From Amaranthus tricolor (lineage: Eukaryota > Streptophyta > Magnoliopsida > Caryophyllales > Amaranthaceae), in assembly GCF_026212465.1 (NCBI RefSeq), contig NC_080048.1, positions 38,344,375 through 38,408,374 on the forward strand: DNA of 64,000 nt. Reading direction: 5' to 3'. The notes under the pieces were generated by a model that was given only the letters and a program-made list of their open reading frames with translations, had not been told where the DNA came from and did not search any database. A program made the translations under genes and the position numbers. Below are positions 53,101 through 63,424 of the stretch, in pieces. Within the stretch, counting starts at the first letter, position 1. Every line of letters begins with the position of its first letter.

Positions 53101-56100
53101 AGTTTTTGAAAGGATAGAGGGGAGGGAGATACAAAAATGGAGTTTAGGGATTATTGAATATGGTGTTGGACAAGCATGTTGATCTCGTAACTTGGTATCA
53201 AGGCTTTGGAGTTGTTTTTAAAAGGATAGAAGGGAGGGAGATACGAAATTGGATTTTTAGAGCTGATTGATAATCATGTTGGACATGCATGTTGCCTTTT
53301 AGCCTTTAGGAGCTAAGTCTAGTAATTGAGGTTAGTCCGTGCCAAAGACTGCACATGTGGAGCAGTTTGTGGCTTGTTTAGCCTAGTGCTGAACGTTAAA
53401 CCACCACCAGGCTAGTACATGTACTTATTGTTGCACAAGTTAGGTGCTGCTGCATATTTAGTGCTCAACTGCCTTAGCTGATGGTAATGCAAGAGTGGTT
53501 CCGTGCTTCTTGTTAACTTGCCCATGATTTCATGGCTATAAATGATTTCTCTGTGGGTCTTCATCAATGTTAGTGATTCTTTTCAAGGGATGCAGAGTGC
53601 AGACTATGCTTGACCATACACTTGACAGTAGCAGTGTAACATGATTTGCTAGCTAATTCGCTTTTTGAATTCGCGATTCGCTTAAATTTGCCTAAGAATA
53701 GCCCAAAGCCGACCATAATTCTTTCTATTCACAATTTGCTAGGGAATTAGCAAATTATTTGACAATGGACAATAGACAGCCTTACAGTTTAACATTTCTC
53801 TTGATGCTTGAGCAGCAGTTGAACACTTCTGAACTGGAAGCTGATAATTGCTTAGGACCTTTTTTTTGGTTCTCTGTACTGATTGTTAATTGAAATCCGC
53901 TTATATCCCTATATATTTGTCACCAGTGAGATTTCCTCAAGTAACCAATCCGAATAATAAGAAACCAGGAATAAATTATAGCACAGAATGGTAGTCAATT
54001 TGAACCGTGATTCCATCACGGCAGGAGACAAGGTCGACACTCGACAATGAGAACCTTGACTGCCAAGACGTATAAACCAATCTCTAGTCCCTGAAGCAAT
54101 AAAATGCAAGTGCATCTAAATCTCACTGTATTTACCCATAACATAACTATCTATTCGCTAAAAGCAACACCTAAACCTTTGCCACTTCACATAAACATTT
54201 TAATTATTGCCATTGCCATTGCCATTTGATATAAGTATGAAGTATCTACTACAAGAAGTAATTCACACGATGATGAACCACGTTGAAGTAATGCTGTTGC
54301 TATGTTGATGCAGATGAGCTAATAAACTCTGATAAACTTACCATTTAAAACAAGAGCTACTTAAAACTTTTCATCAGACTCAACTCCCTGGTAGTTGCAA
54401 CAATTGATTACAAGAAGCCCGAGGTCTGACTTTGTGTGTAATATCAGCCTATCTAATACAATTTGCTATAGTCTGTTAGATGAGCCAAACTCCAAAAGTT
54501 TAAAAGGCTACTTTGATAGTTGATTATGCATTAAATTACTGCCACACATTAATTTCAGATATGATCAACTATAGTAAATTATCATCTTTATTGTGAGTCA
54601 TGACACATAGATTGTTGATATGAAAGTTAGAATTACTGGGAATAACATTGAAAGGAAATGCTTAATCTTTTTGAATAAAAATCTTATATTTCTGTTCCCA
54701 ACTCAAAGTCTCGACAATGAAAGTATTTTCTTTTTTTCGCTGTTGAGCTCTTTTCCAGCCTCTTCATAAGAGTTCCTGTTGACCTTTTTTCTTTTCTGAA
54801 CTGTGCTATGCAGACATATGATGGCATGATCGTTGGAGAACATTCTCGTGACTGTGATCTTGATGTATGGAAATTTTTTTTCTTTTATTTAAATTAATAA
54901 ATTTTTATATTAGTGGTAACTTATGTGGGATCCTTTATCATAGATAAATCCTGTTCGAAGTAAGGAGCTCACTAATGTGCGGGCTGCTTCCAAAGATGAA
55001 AATGTGAAGCTGTCTCCTCCTCGCATTGTATGTAATCTTTGAACTGGTCTTGTATTCTATATCTTTTCCATTTGTATTCAAGCCTCTAATTTCTGTAACA
55101 GAAAATTACGGTCTATCTTATCAACCAATAATTTCTGATATAGTGCAATCCAAACTAGGCTAGCTGGCTAAACTGTACATAAGGGGAATAAGCAGACTTC
55201 CCACTCCCACCCCACCCCCCAAAAAAAAATAGGCATTGGACCGGAATTCCTGGTATATGGAATTCTTGGTTTTACATCCTTAGTTCCTCACTCAACCCGT
55301 GGAAAAAATGAAAAACCAAGTAAAACTAGAATAAGAGAGCAGAAGAGTTATGCAATTCATCGCAGAAGCAGTTCAAATGTTAAGCAATTTTACGATGGTT
55401 GCTACAAGGTCATATAAATCTAAATACAACTATTGTGAGAGACCGTCTCTCAAAGAGACGACTTCAAAACAAAAAGCCCACATCCTTATTTTTCTCTTTA
55501 ATTTGTATTAATTGGGCTAGTTAGCCCATATATCTAATGCGTCTCTCGGAAAGACCGTCTCTCATAACAATTTGTGATCTAAATATTTGTTTGATTTAAA
55601 ACATGTGTGGGTTGCACCAGGGGGTGGGGACTGTGGGAAGGGTGGAAACCTGATGTGAGAAAGATGCAGTTGCAAGTATGATTTGAAATTTGCCATAGTT
55701 TGTGTTCTTGCTCTATGATTATGTTGGAATTTGAAGTGTGAATGACTCTATGGTTTGCTTTCAGATATCTCTTGAAGAAGCGATTGGTTATGTGCAGTCT
55801 GATGAATTGATTGAGGTGAGCTGCGCATCTTTGGTTTGAGATGCTTTTTTACCGGAATACATTTTTTTCAAATGTTTAAATTTGTTGAAATTTCCCTTAT
55901 TCTTTTGTGAATAAATATGGAAGTTTTACAATTGGATTCCATGGAAGTTTGCATTAAATTTGCTCTCTCAAAATTTCAATCGATCTTTTTTTGCACAATT
56001 GGACCTTTTGATCACTATATAGCTCATATATTATTCACCTTAAAAAGCAAGATTAAGATTACGTTGGATTAGATTGTACGAGATTTTTGACTGATGCTAT

Positions 56101-56197
56101 CTTGCTTATGCAGGTTACCCCTAAAACTATCCGATTAAGGAAAAGATATCTTGACGTAAACAAACGCAAAGCAATGAGCAAAAAGCCGAAAGAATAA
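29124..56197 (+). CDS. TypA/BipA-type translational GTPase, probably mitochondrial
   Basis: Nineteen exons: 29124-29462, 30569-30643, 32878-33028, 36569-36637, 36744-36916, 37830-37967, 38492-38617, 40558-40656, 42076-42196, 46028-46091, 47672-47726, 47804-47928, 49865-49938, 50330-50379, 51302-51388, 54814-54864, 54944-55027, 55765-55815 and 56114-56197. All phases close, giving 671 residues. The N-terminus is Arg/Ser/Thr-rich with no acidic residue for about 50 residues, like an organelle presequence. GTPase motifs are AHVDHGKTT (70-78), RERGITI (104-110), DTPGHADF (128-135), NKVDK (182-186) and SAK (223-225). The EF-G-like domains and TypA C-terminal region follow ([44 protein letters not shown]). 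TypA/BipA binds ribosomes and acts in stress-related translation or assembly. Mitochondrial rather than plastid targeting is inferred. Introns hold most of the 27 kb. Confidence 0.93.
33985..34115. repeat. AATTCG(C)GATTCGC dispersed repeat, copy 1
   Basis: TTAGCTAATTCGCCATTTGA continues into ATTCGTGATTCGCTCAAAAT, then a GGCC...ACCGGCCAT section and GAATCATGTGAC. A homologous order occurs at 53641-53762. It lies in intron 3 of the TypA gene. Confidence 0.6.
35496..36074. repeat. Pair of direct repeats of about 77 bases, 500 bases apart
   Basis: Unit 1 is at 35496-35572 and unit 2 at 35997-36074. Both read CCTT(C)AAGCC(A/G)AGTCTCC, then CAAATTAGGA, then TTGAAATTTCAGCTTTGCC. The copies differ at roughly a quarter of positions. 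The DNA between them has no recognised coding content. It lies in TypA intron 3. Confidence 0.7.
37291..37557. mobile_element. Stowaway-like MITE in TypA intron 5
   Basis: TA-CTCCCTTCTATTCTCCTATC at the left pairs with AATAGTGAATAAGAGGGAG-TA at the right. The TA flank and end sequence are typical of Stowaway elements. Confidence 0.85.
39761..39988. mobile_element. Stowaway-like MITE in TypA intron 7
   Basis: TA-CTCCCTTAATCCCTAAGATT at the left pairs with ATCTCTTGGGGACAAAGGGAG-TA at the right. Confidence 0.8.
41111..41292. repeat. Purine-rich tract in TypA intron 8
   Basis: A G/A-rich strand is made of GGAGGGAAAGG and GGAAGGGGAG words, broken by a short AT stretch. It may derive from an element like the one at 24696-25050, but ends were not identified. 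Confidence 0.5.
43139..43397. mobile_element. Stowaway-like MITE in TypA intron 9
   Basis: TA-CTCCCTCTTATTCACCCTAA at the left pairs with TTGAGTGAATAGGAGGGAG-TA at the right. The inverted ends are about 19 bases and nearly perfect. Confidence 0.88.
45209..45423 (+). mobile_element. AAAAGCC-rich non-autonomous element, second copy
   Basis: TGTTTGGTAAAACTTAGTTG, then GGCTGTTTATTTG, then GGCTTAAAAGCC twice, then TTATTTACCAAAATCCC. The order matches 12517-12751 read on the other strand. It lies in TypA intron 9. Confidence 0.6.
45587..45793. mobile_element. Stowaway-like MITE in TypA intron 9
   Basis: TA-CTCCCTCTGTTCCATGAGTT at the left pairs with CAAGTGGACAAAGGGAG-TA at the right. This is the closest match to the classic CTCCCTCCGTTCC end in the window. 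Confidence 0.85.
46570..46984. mobile_element. Stowaway-like element, enlarged, in TypA intron 10
   Basis: TA-CTCCTCTTATCCTAAAACAA at the left pairs with AAGAACTTTAAAGAAACGGAGGGAAG-TA at the right. At 415 bases it is longer than its relatives and may contain a second insertion. Confidence 0.55.
47988..48030. repeat. Poly(T) tract in TypA intron 12
   Basis: Two long T runs are separated by a single GC. The plus-strand T run could be slippage or the tail of a minus-strand retroposed copy, but no retroposon body was recognised. Confidence 0.7.
48771..49065. mobile_element. Possible short inverted-repeat element in TypA intron 12
   Basis: The left end GCGGTGTTTGGTTAGTGC weakly pairs with the right end TTTCCTGAAACCAAGC. 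Inside, GGAAAACTTGGG and TTTCCTCCTTTC words are partly complementary. Confidence 0.4.
49130..49760. repeat. Degenerate short-period array split by a Stowaway-like element
   Basis: Two blocks (49130-49262 and 49545-49760) are built from loosely repeated AAAAGTAACAC(A/C)TTTTT words, about 20-24 bases apart. The block is interrupted by the element at 49267-49515. It lies in TypA intron 12. Confidence 0.65.
49267..49515. mobile_element. Stowaway-like MITE in TypA intron 12
   Basis: CTCCCTCTGTTTCTTTTTGT at the left pairs with ACTAACAAAAGGAACGAAGGGAG at the right. The flanks are TT/TG rather than an intact TA pair. Confidence 0.75.
51135..51275. repeat. Local A-B-B-A duplication in TypA intron 14
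   Basis: AATACATCCCATGTAGTC is followed by two copies of TTGTTGAGATATGGGAAATT + TTATTCCTCACCTAAAA, then a second AATACATCCCATGTAGTC. The copies are nearly identical, so the event is recent. Confidence 0.85.
52017..52263. mobile_element. Stowaway-like MITE in TypA intron 15
   Basis: TA-CTCCCTGTGTCTCTCAATTT at the left pairs with ACTGAGTGAGAGATAGTTGGAG-TA at the right. Confidence 0.75.
52951..53297. repeat. Three-unit tandem repeat, 115-base period, in TypA intron 15
   Basis: Units start at 52951, 53066 and 53181 with GATCTC(A/G)TAACTT. They share AAGGCTTTGGAGT, AAAGGATAGA(A/G)GG and GTTGGACAAGCATGTT. Units 2 and 3 are the most alike. Confidence 0.9.
53641..53762. repeat. AATTCG(C)GATTCGC dispersed repeat, copy 2
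   Basis: CTAGCTAATTCGCTTTTTGA continues into ATTCGCGATTCGCTTAAATT and AGCCCAAAGCCGACCAT, then GCAAATTATTTGAC. It is homologous to 33985-34115. It lies in TypA intron 15. Confidence 0.6.
55433..55570. mobile_element. GAGAC(C/G)GTCTC-type short inverted-repeat element
   Basis: The left end TTGTGAGAGACCGTCTCTC pairs with the right end GAAAGACCGTCTCTCATAACAA. Inside are GACGACTTCAAAACAAAAAG, TTGGGCTAGTTAGCCCAT and ATGCGTCTCTC. This is the best-preserved copy in the window (138 bases), in TypA intron 17. Confidence 0.85.
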
Positions 56198-57808
56198 TGG
56201 AAAATTGTCAAGTGTCAATACATGATTATCAGGGATACGAGACTTTGAGCCTTGGGATAAATTATCTCACTTATTTTACTTTGAGTGGGCAAGACGCCTC
56301 GCCTCGGATGGCCAATCAACAGAGGTGAAGGAGAGCAACCGGTATAAGCCCATTGACAGAAGCTTTTGATACTTCATGTAATATTTCGTGCATAGCACGT
56401 CTAATTTTGATGATACATTTATTTTAGATTTCGATTCATATCAGAAAAATGTTCACCTCTTGTATCAAATCATATAATTTTTGGAAATAGATATACTATT
56501 GGAAGATATGTATACGTATAAAACCCATATAAAAGGTGCAAAAATGTTTTTAGAATCGTGGACATTACTCTAACAACAATATGGTAAGATGTAGTGGAAT
56601 GGCGGTATGATGCATGACCCATTTGAACTTATTTTGAAGGCATCATCTTTTTCTGATTTAATTGTTCTTCTTATCTTCCCAAAATTTTTGGGCGCATATA
56701 GAGGAAACATGGTTATTGGAGGTTCATATATATATAGTCCGTATTAAATGTTAGGAATAGCATTGAAAAGTTAGCGTAATCTTGATATGAAAATCTGTTG
56801 ATAATTTTAATGGCTATGCTTTTATTTCTACAACCATTTGTTTTTTACAAAATTTATTTTAATGCATTACCATTTAAAAAGGTAGTATTAGGTGGCAATG
56901 GAGAAGTATGAAAAAAAAAAACTTTTCTTGTTTAAGTTTCATTAGTATGGTATGATATGATACATTTCATGAAAATTTATACTGTATGTCATTCTTTTTA
57001 CCATTTTTTAGTACAAACAACCTAACAAATTATTAGAGTATAAAAGGAAAAATTAATCTTACTGTAAATAGTGAAATTAAACCCGATAAAATAATATCAT
57101 CAATCACTAAACCAAGTCATAATTTTATTTGTCGTCAACAATTTAATTATTTTTTTGAGTATAAGGTAGGTCATCAAAGGAGGAAACGGAGGAGGAATTA
57201 GAAGCGAGAGTCGAACCCATAAACTTATTTGAAAAAGATGGTACATACTTCAATCGAGATAAAACTCAATTGTGCTGTGAAAAAAATTATCTTTTTAACT
57301 ATAGGCCAGATCAAGTCGTAAGGGTATTCACTTCAACGGAGACAAGACCTAATTTACATGTTGTGAAGACGTGTGTCACTGACTTTTCTTTTTGCAATAA
57401 CTTGTTTTCTTAGAGACAGAGACTTTTTGAATACATGCTTTTCTCAATCTCCGAATCTTGTCTTGTGCGGAATAATGAATTGCTGACTTTGAGTTTGACT
57501 TTGAAGACTTTATTAGACCGTTTGATAATTGAATGCGCTGCTCTCCCTCCCTTTAAAACCTTCCATAATTGTCCACAATACTCCTCAATCCTCTCTCCCA
57601 TCTTTCTAGTTATGGAGATTTGTATCAAATTTTCTGATCCAACCAACCACTCACTCTCACTATACTCTTGACTCTTCTCAACTCTCTGCATTCTCTTCCA
57701 ATCAACCGTCTACTTTCTCTAGATCCATTGTTAATTCAACTTCAAGCTTGTTGTTATTTCTTTTCTTCATAGTTGTGTAAAATCCGATTCAAAATCTCAA
57801 TTTAAAAA
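56198..57808. other. Spacer between the TypA and RABA1 genes
   Basis: This covers the TypA 3' UTR, AT-rich DNA and, from about 57530, a C/T-rich probable promoter and leader of the RABA gene. A minus-strand GGGTTCGACTCTCGCTTC (about 57198-57216) resembles a tRNA B box and may mark a decayed SINE. No gene was recognised. Confidence 0.45.
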
Positions 57809-60132
57809 ATGGGTTATAGAGCAGATGATGATTACGATTACTTGTTCAAAGTAGTTTTGATAGGAGATTCTGGAGTTGGTAAATCAAATTTGCTATCCAG
57901 ATTCACACGTAATGAGTTTAGTCTTGAATCTAAATCCACTATTGGCGTTGAATTCGCTACTCGGAGTATTAGGGTTGATGATAAAGTCGTTAAAGCTCAA
58001 ATTTGGGATACTGCTGGCCAAGAAAGGTATCTCTTTGCTGCTAGATTTTGCTTTTCTTTTCTCAATTTTGTACTTTTTTGATTTGGTAGCCTATTTTTTT
58101 TTATTGGATCTGATGCAAATGTGTTCATTTGTTACATGAGTTTGACTACATTTGTCATTATCATCGCTATTAGTTTGTTTTAATCTGATGGACTTTGGAT
58201 CTTGGATGTGTAATTTTCCATTTTCAGTTGGGATTTTTGCAAGGTTTTTTTTTTTTTTTTACTGTGATATGAAGAAATTGAGAGAGTGAATTAGGATAAA
58301 ATCATGAGCGTTTTCGTAATCATTGTCGCATTTGTTGCTAGATGAACCCACATTTTGGTTTTGTGTGATTCAATATAACTAGATGAACAGACCTAATTTT
58401 TTTTTTTTTTGTGATTCAATGGAAATAGATAAATAGACTCAAATTTGGATTTTGGGTGATTTAAGGTAAATGCACAGATTTGATTGATACGCAATTACCT
58501 GCTGCTTATATGCACATTATAATCTGAGAAGAAAAATCAAATTGTATTTTTCTCAACTTGAATTGTTGGTGAAAATGCTATAAATATAGATTGTTTTTGT
58601 TTAATTCAAGTATATTTTTAAATATTGGCAATCTACGATTATGCTATGTTATTCTAAAGTGTTCTCTAGTAAATGGAAAGTTGTTTTCTTAAGCTCAATA
58701 GATTGTTGGTGCTAGCAGTTGCAGAATTTCTAAGCTGTGGTATGAATAGTTGATTAACAACAACCATGTAAATGCCAAAGGCTTTATCCCAACATAAAGG
58801 GTTGGATACACGAAGCAACACCGAACAACGTAAGAGATTGTCTTTCTCACGTTGATTTGTGTTGGTTCATGTAGCCATTGGGATTTATGTTACTTGGACT
58901 CGGGTATTGATGTCAGATACTGGTACGTGTCTAAGTGTTAGATACATTTAATATTCAATTTCACGCCTAAAATGAAGTGTCTAAGTGTCATACTAATGTT
59001 TGAGCATCAAGGATCAAACACGTGTACGTGAAGTAAAATGAAGAGTCCCAGTAACATAGATTGGGATTAAGGCTTTGGCATTTTAGTGGTTGTTGATAAA
59101 CCTTCCAATTGTGAATGAGTAATTCTTGTATGTTGGTACTAACTTGGTAAATAGAAGTATGAATATGCACCTAATGAAGCATCCAAATCGATTGAAAATC
59201 TTGCTGTATATGGAAATTTTGCATCTCTACTCTTAATATTGTTGGAAGCTTTGGCATTGTTGTATCTTGTTGACTAATGCCATTGACCAACGGCTTTCCT
59301 ATATTTCCATGCTTCCTTAGTTTGTGGCTCTGTTCACACTTTACATTGGAAAACCGGATTATCGGAGCCCTTTTTACTTTCATTTTACTTTTGCTCAAGT
59401 AAGAGGAATGGCGAATCAGACCATCTCAAACATTATTACTAGTACTGCTTCGATATAACTAGTTGATCTAGGCAAGAGCACAACCCACTTGGCAGTTGGG
59501 ATTTGCATCTAACTGTTGTTCATCATTTGTCATGTAACTGCGCAGAACCTAAATATTCAACACACAACACAACCCTAAGACCTTAATATCAACAATATGG
59601 GATCAGCTACAACAAAAACAAAGTCTAATTATCAAACGTTCTAGTACATTTTTTTTTCCCTTCTAGACTCATACCCATCTTGTTTGTGTATGTTGTTTTC
59701 CCTAGGTACCGCGCAATCACTAGTGCTTATTATCGAGGTGCAGTTGGGGCGTTACTCGTTTATGATGTCACTCGTCATGTTACATTTGAGAATGTTGAGA
59801 GATGGTTGAAAGAGCTCCGAGATCATACAGATTCTAACATTGTGATCATGCTTGTGGGAAATAAGGCAGATTTAAGGCATTTGCGGGCTGTTTCCACCGA
59901 AGATGCACAAACATTTGCTGAGAAAGAGAAAACATACTTCATGGAAACTTCTGCTCTAGAATCATTGAACGTCGAGGATGCATTTACCGAGGTGCTTACA
60001 CAAATACACAAAGTTGTCAGCAAAAAAGCTTTGGAGGCTGGCGACGATCCTGCAGCAGTGCCCAAGGGACAAACCATTAATGTGAAAGATGATGTATCTG
60101 CAATGAAAAAAGTCGGATGCTGTTCAACATAG
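57809..60132 (+). CDS. RABA1: RABA1-type (Rab11-like) small GTPase
   Basis: Two exons, 57809-58026 and 59706-60132, split within Arg73 (AG|G). This gives 214 residues, near the usual length of about 217. Motifs in order are the P-loop GDSGVGKS (19-26), effector STIGVEF (43-49), WDTAGQE (66-72), NKAD (125-128) and ETSAL (153-157). The C-terminus is CCST, with two cysteines suited to geranylgeranylation. The N-terminus [19 protein letters not shown] is typical of plant RABA1 members. These act at the trans-Golgi network and recycling endosomes in secretion, cytokinesis and polar growth. The intron position inside the switch II arginine is shared by many plant Rab11 genes. The exact RABA1 letter is not assigned. 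Confidence 0.96.
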
Positions 60133-60909
60133 TCTGAAGAGTCAATTGAGCCGAGGCTTGTAAAACTGTGTGATATGAAACCGAGTTCAGCTTGAGGATG
60201 CTACTTGAAGCATCGATCCCACACCAGAGCTTATATCAGCTCGATTTATATAACAGTATGTATTACCCTGCTCATCTCGTGCTAACATTGCTCATCTCAT
60301 GCTCCAAGATTCATTATATGCATTGATCCAACGAAATACAAACTTTGTTGTAGTTAATTTGTATTTTGTATGTTCTATATTTCTACTTAATTTACTATCG
60401 GAAGATTTGGAGCATTAAACCATTCGAGAATGTTACTAAAGTTTTATTGATGTTATTTATATGAAGTACTTGAAGTCGATTTGGAACCGAGATATTTGTT
60501 GTAGATACAATTTCTTTGTGTGATGCTTCAAGATCGCCTTGTTTTGTAGAGCATGTTATTCGATGAAATCTATGCAATTTGCTGAACGACGAAGGAGAAA
60601 TGAACAGATGAATAAGTATCTGCAGGAAATGTGTTTGTAGTAGTTGATCGTTCTCCTAGCGAGCCCATTTTGAGAGGTTTTTCAATAGTATAGAGAATGG
60701 GGATTGCCATGGTTGCAAGCTCGCTTTGCCAACACAAGAATAATGCCAAGGCAAAAATCGTAATAATATGGGGTCCGACTATATGAAGCAAAACAAATCA
60801 ATGTGAGATTTGTCACAAGCAAATATGCATTATACTTTATTGAACTCACAACTAATAAAATTAATTTCAATGACAATCTGAAATCAAATTTCACCCCTTT
60901 TATTTATGA

Positions 60910-61787
60910 ATCTTTTCTCAATATAATGCTTATACCAAAATTATTTTCCAATGTACATGATAGGGAAAATATTTCCCCGAGTACCGTTCACGTAGGATAG
61001 GTGGGAGAAAATTTGTTTTTCTTTTTTTTAATATAACCGCTACCTCACTTAGCGATTTGCTTAGGAATTTTAAGAAAACCGTTAGATGAAATAGCGGTTT
61101 GCATTAATGTTATTTTAAAAAAAATTAAATTAATATAGAGCAAACCACCATCTCAAGTGGCGGTTTTGTACCTGTACAAAACACAAGCAGTTGATGTTTT
61201 TTCACTTCATCTCATTTGTCCCTCCTGTTTTTGCTGTCGGTTTTCTCTAAAAAAAAATTTCTACACTCCTCATTTACTTCATATTCACAATTCCTCTCCT
61301 TCAACTAAATTAATCAATTACATTGCCATCTTCTCCTTCTTTATTTGTTCATTTTCATCCTCATTCAAGGTATTAATATAACCCTAATTTTTTTCAATTT
61401 GCAAATTGATTTTTTGTTTATTATTGTTGTCATTTGAAGTTATAAATACATTGATTGTTTGTTACATTCTCTTGATTTCATGATTTAAGCTTACATTTTA
61501 CACATTTTTAGTTGAATTTTAAAATGTTGCACAGGCATAGAGCAAACCGCCACATGAGATGGTGGTTTACCAGGAAAAAACCGCCACATGAGATGGCGGT
61601 TTGCCCTAACCAAACCGCTTCTTCATGTGGCGGTTTACTAGTTAATGCAAACCGTCATCTCATTTAGGGGTTTTGTTTGGAAACTTTAAAAAAAGATAAA
61701 TTGCCACGTGGACGGTATTTTAGGAAATACTTTTCCATTTTATACAAAGTGGAAATAAATTATAAAACTTGTAATATTGAGGGAAAA
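60910..61787. mobile_element. Foldback/MITE-like element with AACCGCC palindrome arrays and a leader-like core
   Basis: The left end (TCTCAATATAATGC...GGGAAAATATTTCC...TACCGTTCACGT) pairs with the reverse complement of the right end (CCTCAATATTAC...GGAAAAGTATTTCC...TACCGTCCACGT) over about 80 bases. Inside both arms are near-palindromic words such as AACCGCCACATGAGATGGCG followed by GTTT: three or four on the right, two or three diverged on the left. The core (61200-61500) has a C/T-rich stretch ending TCATTCAAG|GTATTAATAT, like a leader exon and donor. No transposase was found. Confidence 0.7.
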
Positions 61788-62136
61788 AATTCTTTATTTA
61801 TCCATATCTATTTTCTTATGCTATTAGAAATTAAGGTCCCAAACTTTCACCTTTGTAGTTGGTACATTTCTCAATCTTCTTTGCATATGATTAAATCGAA
61901 TTAAGTGACTTTCTCTCATTTTATCTTCATTAAATAATAATTGAACTAAGTTTGATTTTTTTTAGTGTTAGAAACAAAATTAGAAATAGAATCTTTTAAA
62001 AGGTGAATACATTATTTTTCTAAATAATAAATTTGATGGAGGACAAATGAGAATCATAATCATAAATATTACAAAAATATTAAAATTAAGATAGCGGAAA
62101 AAATATGAGAACCACAATTATTAAAAAAAGCAAGCC

Positions 62137-62305
62137 TTGTATGAGACCGTTTAACTATGAAATAAGCACATACAAGCAGCTCAAATCATTTACACAACAG
62201 ATAACTAAGTAAAAACTTTTTTTTTCCAAAATTTTTTAAGAAAACAAAATTGGGACACTGGGTTATCTCATATTAAGCCGTATTACGATGAGACGGTCTT
62301 AAAAA
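62137..62305. mobile_element. GAGAC(C/G)GTCTC-type short element, diverged
   Basis: The left end TTGTATGAGACCGTTTAAC pairs with the right end ATGAGACGGTCTTAAAA. Internal sequence is poorly conserved relative to the other copies. Confidence 0.5.
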
Positions 62306-62530
62306 AAATTTGTCTTAAAAAAATGTTTTAATAAAGTCAGTGGAATATATGATAAGGAATATAAAAATGTTACAATAAAGTTAACAAAATATATGTAAAG
62401 ACCATAATAAGATAAATAGAAACATTGTTGATGAGAAACAACAAATGAAATACACTAATTCTTTATTGACACTGTCTCTCCTTTAAGATAACTTCAATTA
62501 GGTTAGCTCGAACTATTAATAAACACAAAT

Positions 62531-62669
62531 TCTTGTGAGAGACGATCTCTTTGAGAGACCATCTTTAATTGAGTTGGCTCATAAAAGTAATTGTAGAGTA
62601 AGAGTAGACAATAAGCTTTAATAGATGGGGCCAGAGAGACGTCTCCCAAGAAAGACGATCTCTCAGGAG
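62531..62669. mobile_element. GAGAC(C/G)GTCTC-type short inverted-repeat element
   Basis: The left end CTTGTGAGAGACGATCTCTT pairs with the right end AAGAAAGACGATCTCTCAGG. Inside is TTGAGTTGGCTCATAAAAG, close to the GGGCTAAATAGCCC region of other copies. Confidence 0.65.
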
Positions 62670-62874
62670 ACTCGTCGATTAAAAAAACATAACTGCTTCC
62701 TCTATACAAGTGGAAATTTATTTTTATAGGCATTTTTTTTTATATTTTTTCACTTATAGGCCTTTTATACTCATTTTATGGTGAACGGTCTCTAGAAGAC
62801 GGGTTGAAAATAAACCAACATGAGAAATGAAAACAAGAAACAATCTTTATAGAATAGTGCGACTATATATAATA

Positions 62875-63129
62875 CTCTCTCCGTTTCCTAATGTTCTTCC
62901 TGTCTAGAATATTTTATTTTAGTGAGAAATTTGATTAAGATTTTAAAGACATATATAAATAATAAAATGTATCCATGTGAGATTTCATTATATTCATCTT
63001 AATGCGTACTTTTTTATTATATATTTTTTATATTTTTTTATGATGTATATTTAGAGATATCAAGGTTTAAAATTTACTTTGAAAATTGTGTAAAAAATAA
63101 ATGGAAAGAATATTTGAAAAGGGAGGGAG
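62875..63129. mobile_element. Stowaway-like MITE upstream of ACX3
   Basis: TA-CTCTCTCCGTTTCCTAATGT at the left pairs with GAATATTTGAAAAGGGAGGGAG-TA at the right. It ends about 300 bases before the ACX3 start. Confidence 0.8.
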
Positions 63130-63307
63130 TAATCAATTCAAAGAATACATTTACGAATGATCACGTGGTCGCCATGCATCCAAACTTTAATAAATCTCTT
63201 AATTTCCGTGTATTACTTTTCCTTCCATTAATATACTTACTGTCCGCTGACCGCTGCTACTGGCTTCTTCGAAGTTGTGGTTTGTGTTACGCCGAGCACC
63301 CCAATTG

Positions 63308-63310
<3 letters not shown>

Positions 63311-63364
<54 letters not shown>
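63311..63364. repeat. (AT)27 microsatellite in the ACX3 leader or core promoter
   Basis: Twenty-seven uninterrupted AT steps end 60 bases before the ATG at 63425, followed by a C/T-rich leader. Confidence 0.95.
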
Positions 63365-63366
<2 letters not shown>

Positions 63367-63424
63367 CCCCTATTTTTTTCTTCCATTTTCATCCCTCCTT
63401 TGAAAAATCTTCCATCCTCCATTA

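Larger units (their letters stand above)
60133..63424. other. Spacer between the RABA1 and ACX3 genes, rich in small elements
   Basis: After the RABA1 3' UTR come a foldback element (60910-61787), two GAGAC-type elements, a Stowaway-like element and an AT microsatellite next to the ACX3 start. A further GAACGGTCTCTAGAAGACGG near 62783 may be a partial GAGAC-type end. No protein-coding gene was recognised. Confidence 0.5.

Noticed and set aside
57198..57216. tRNA gene on the minus strand
   Set aside because: Only a B-box-like GGTTCGACTC was found. No acceptor stem or anticodon arm could be drawn.
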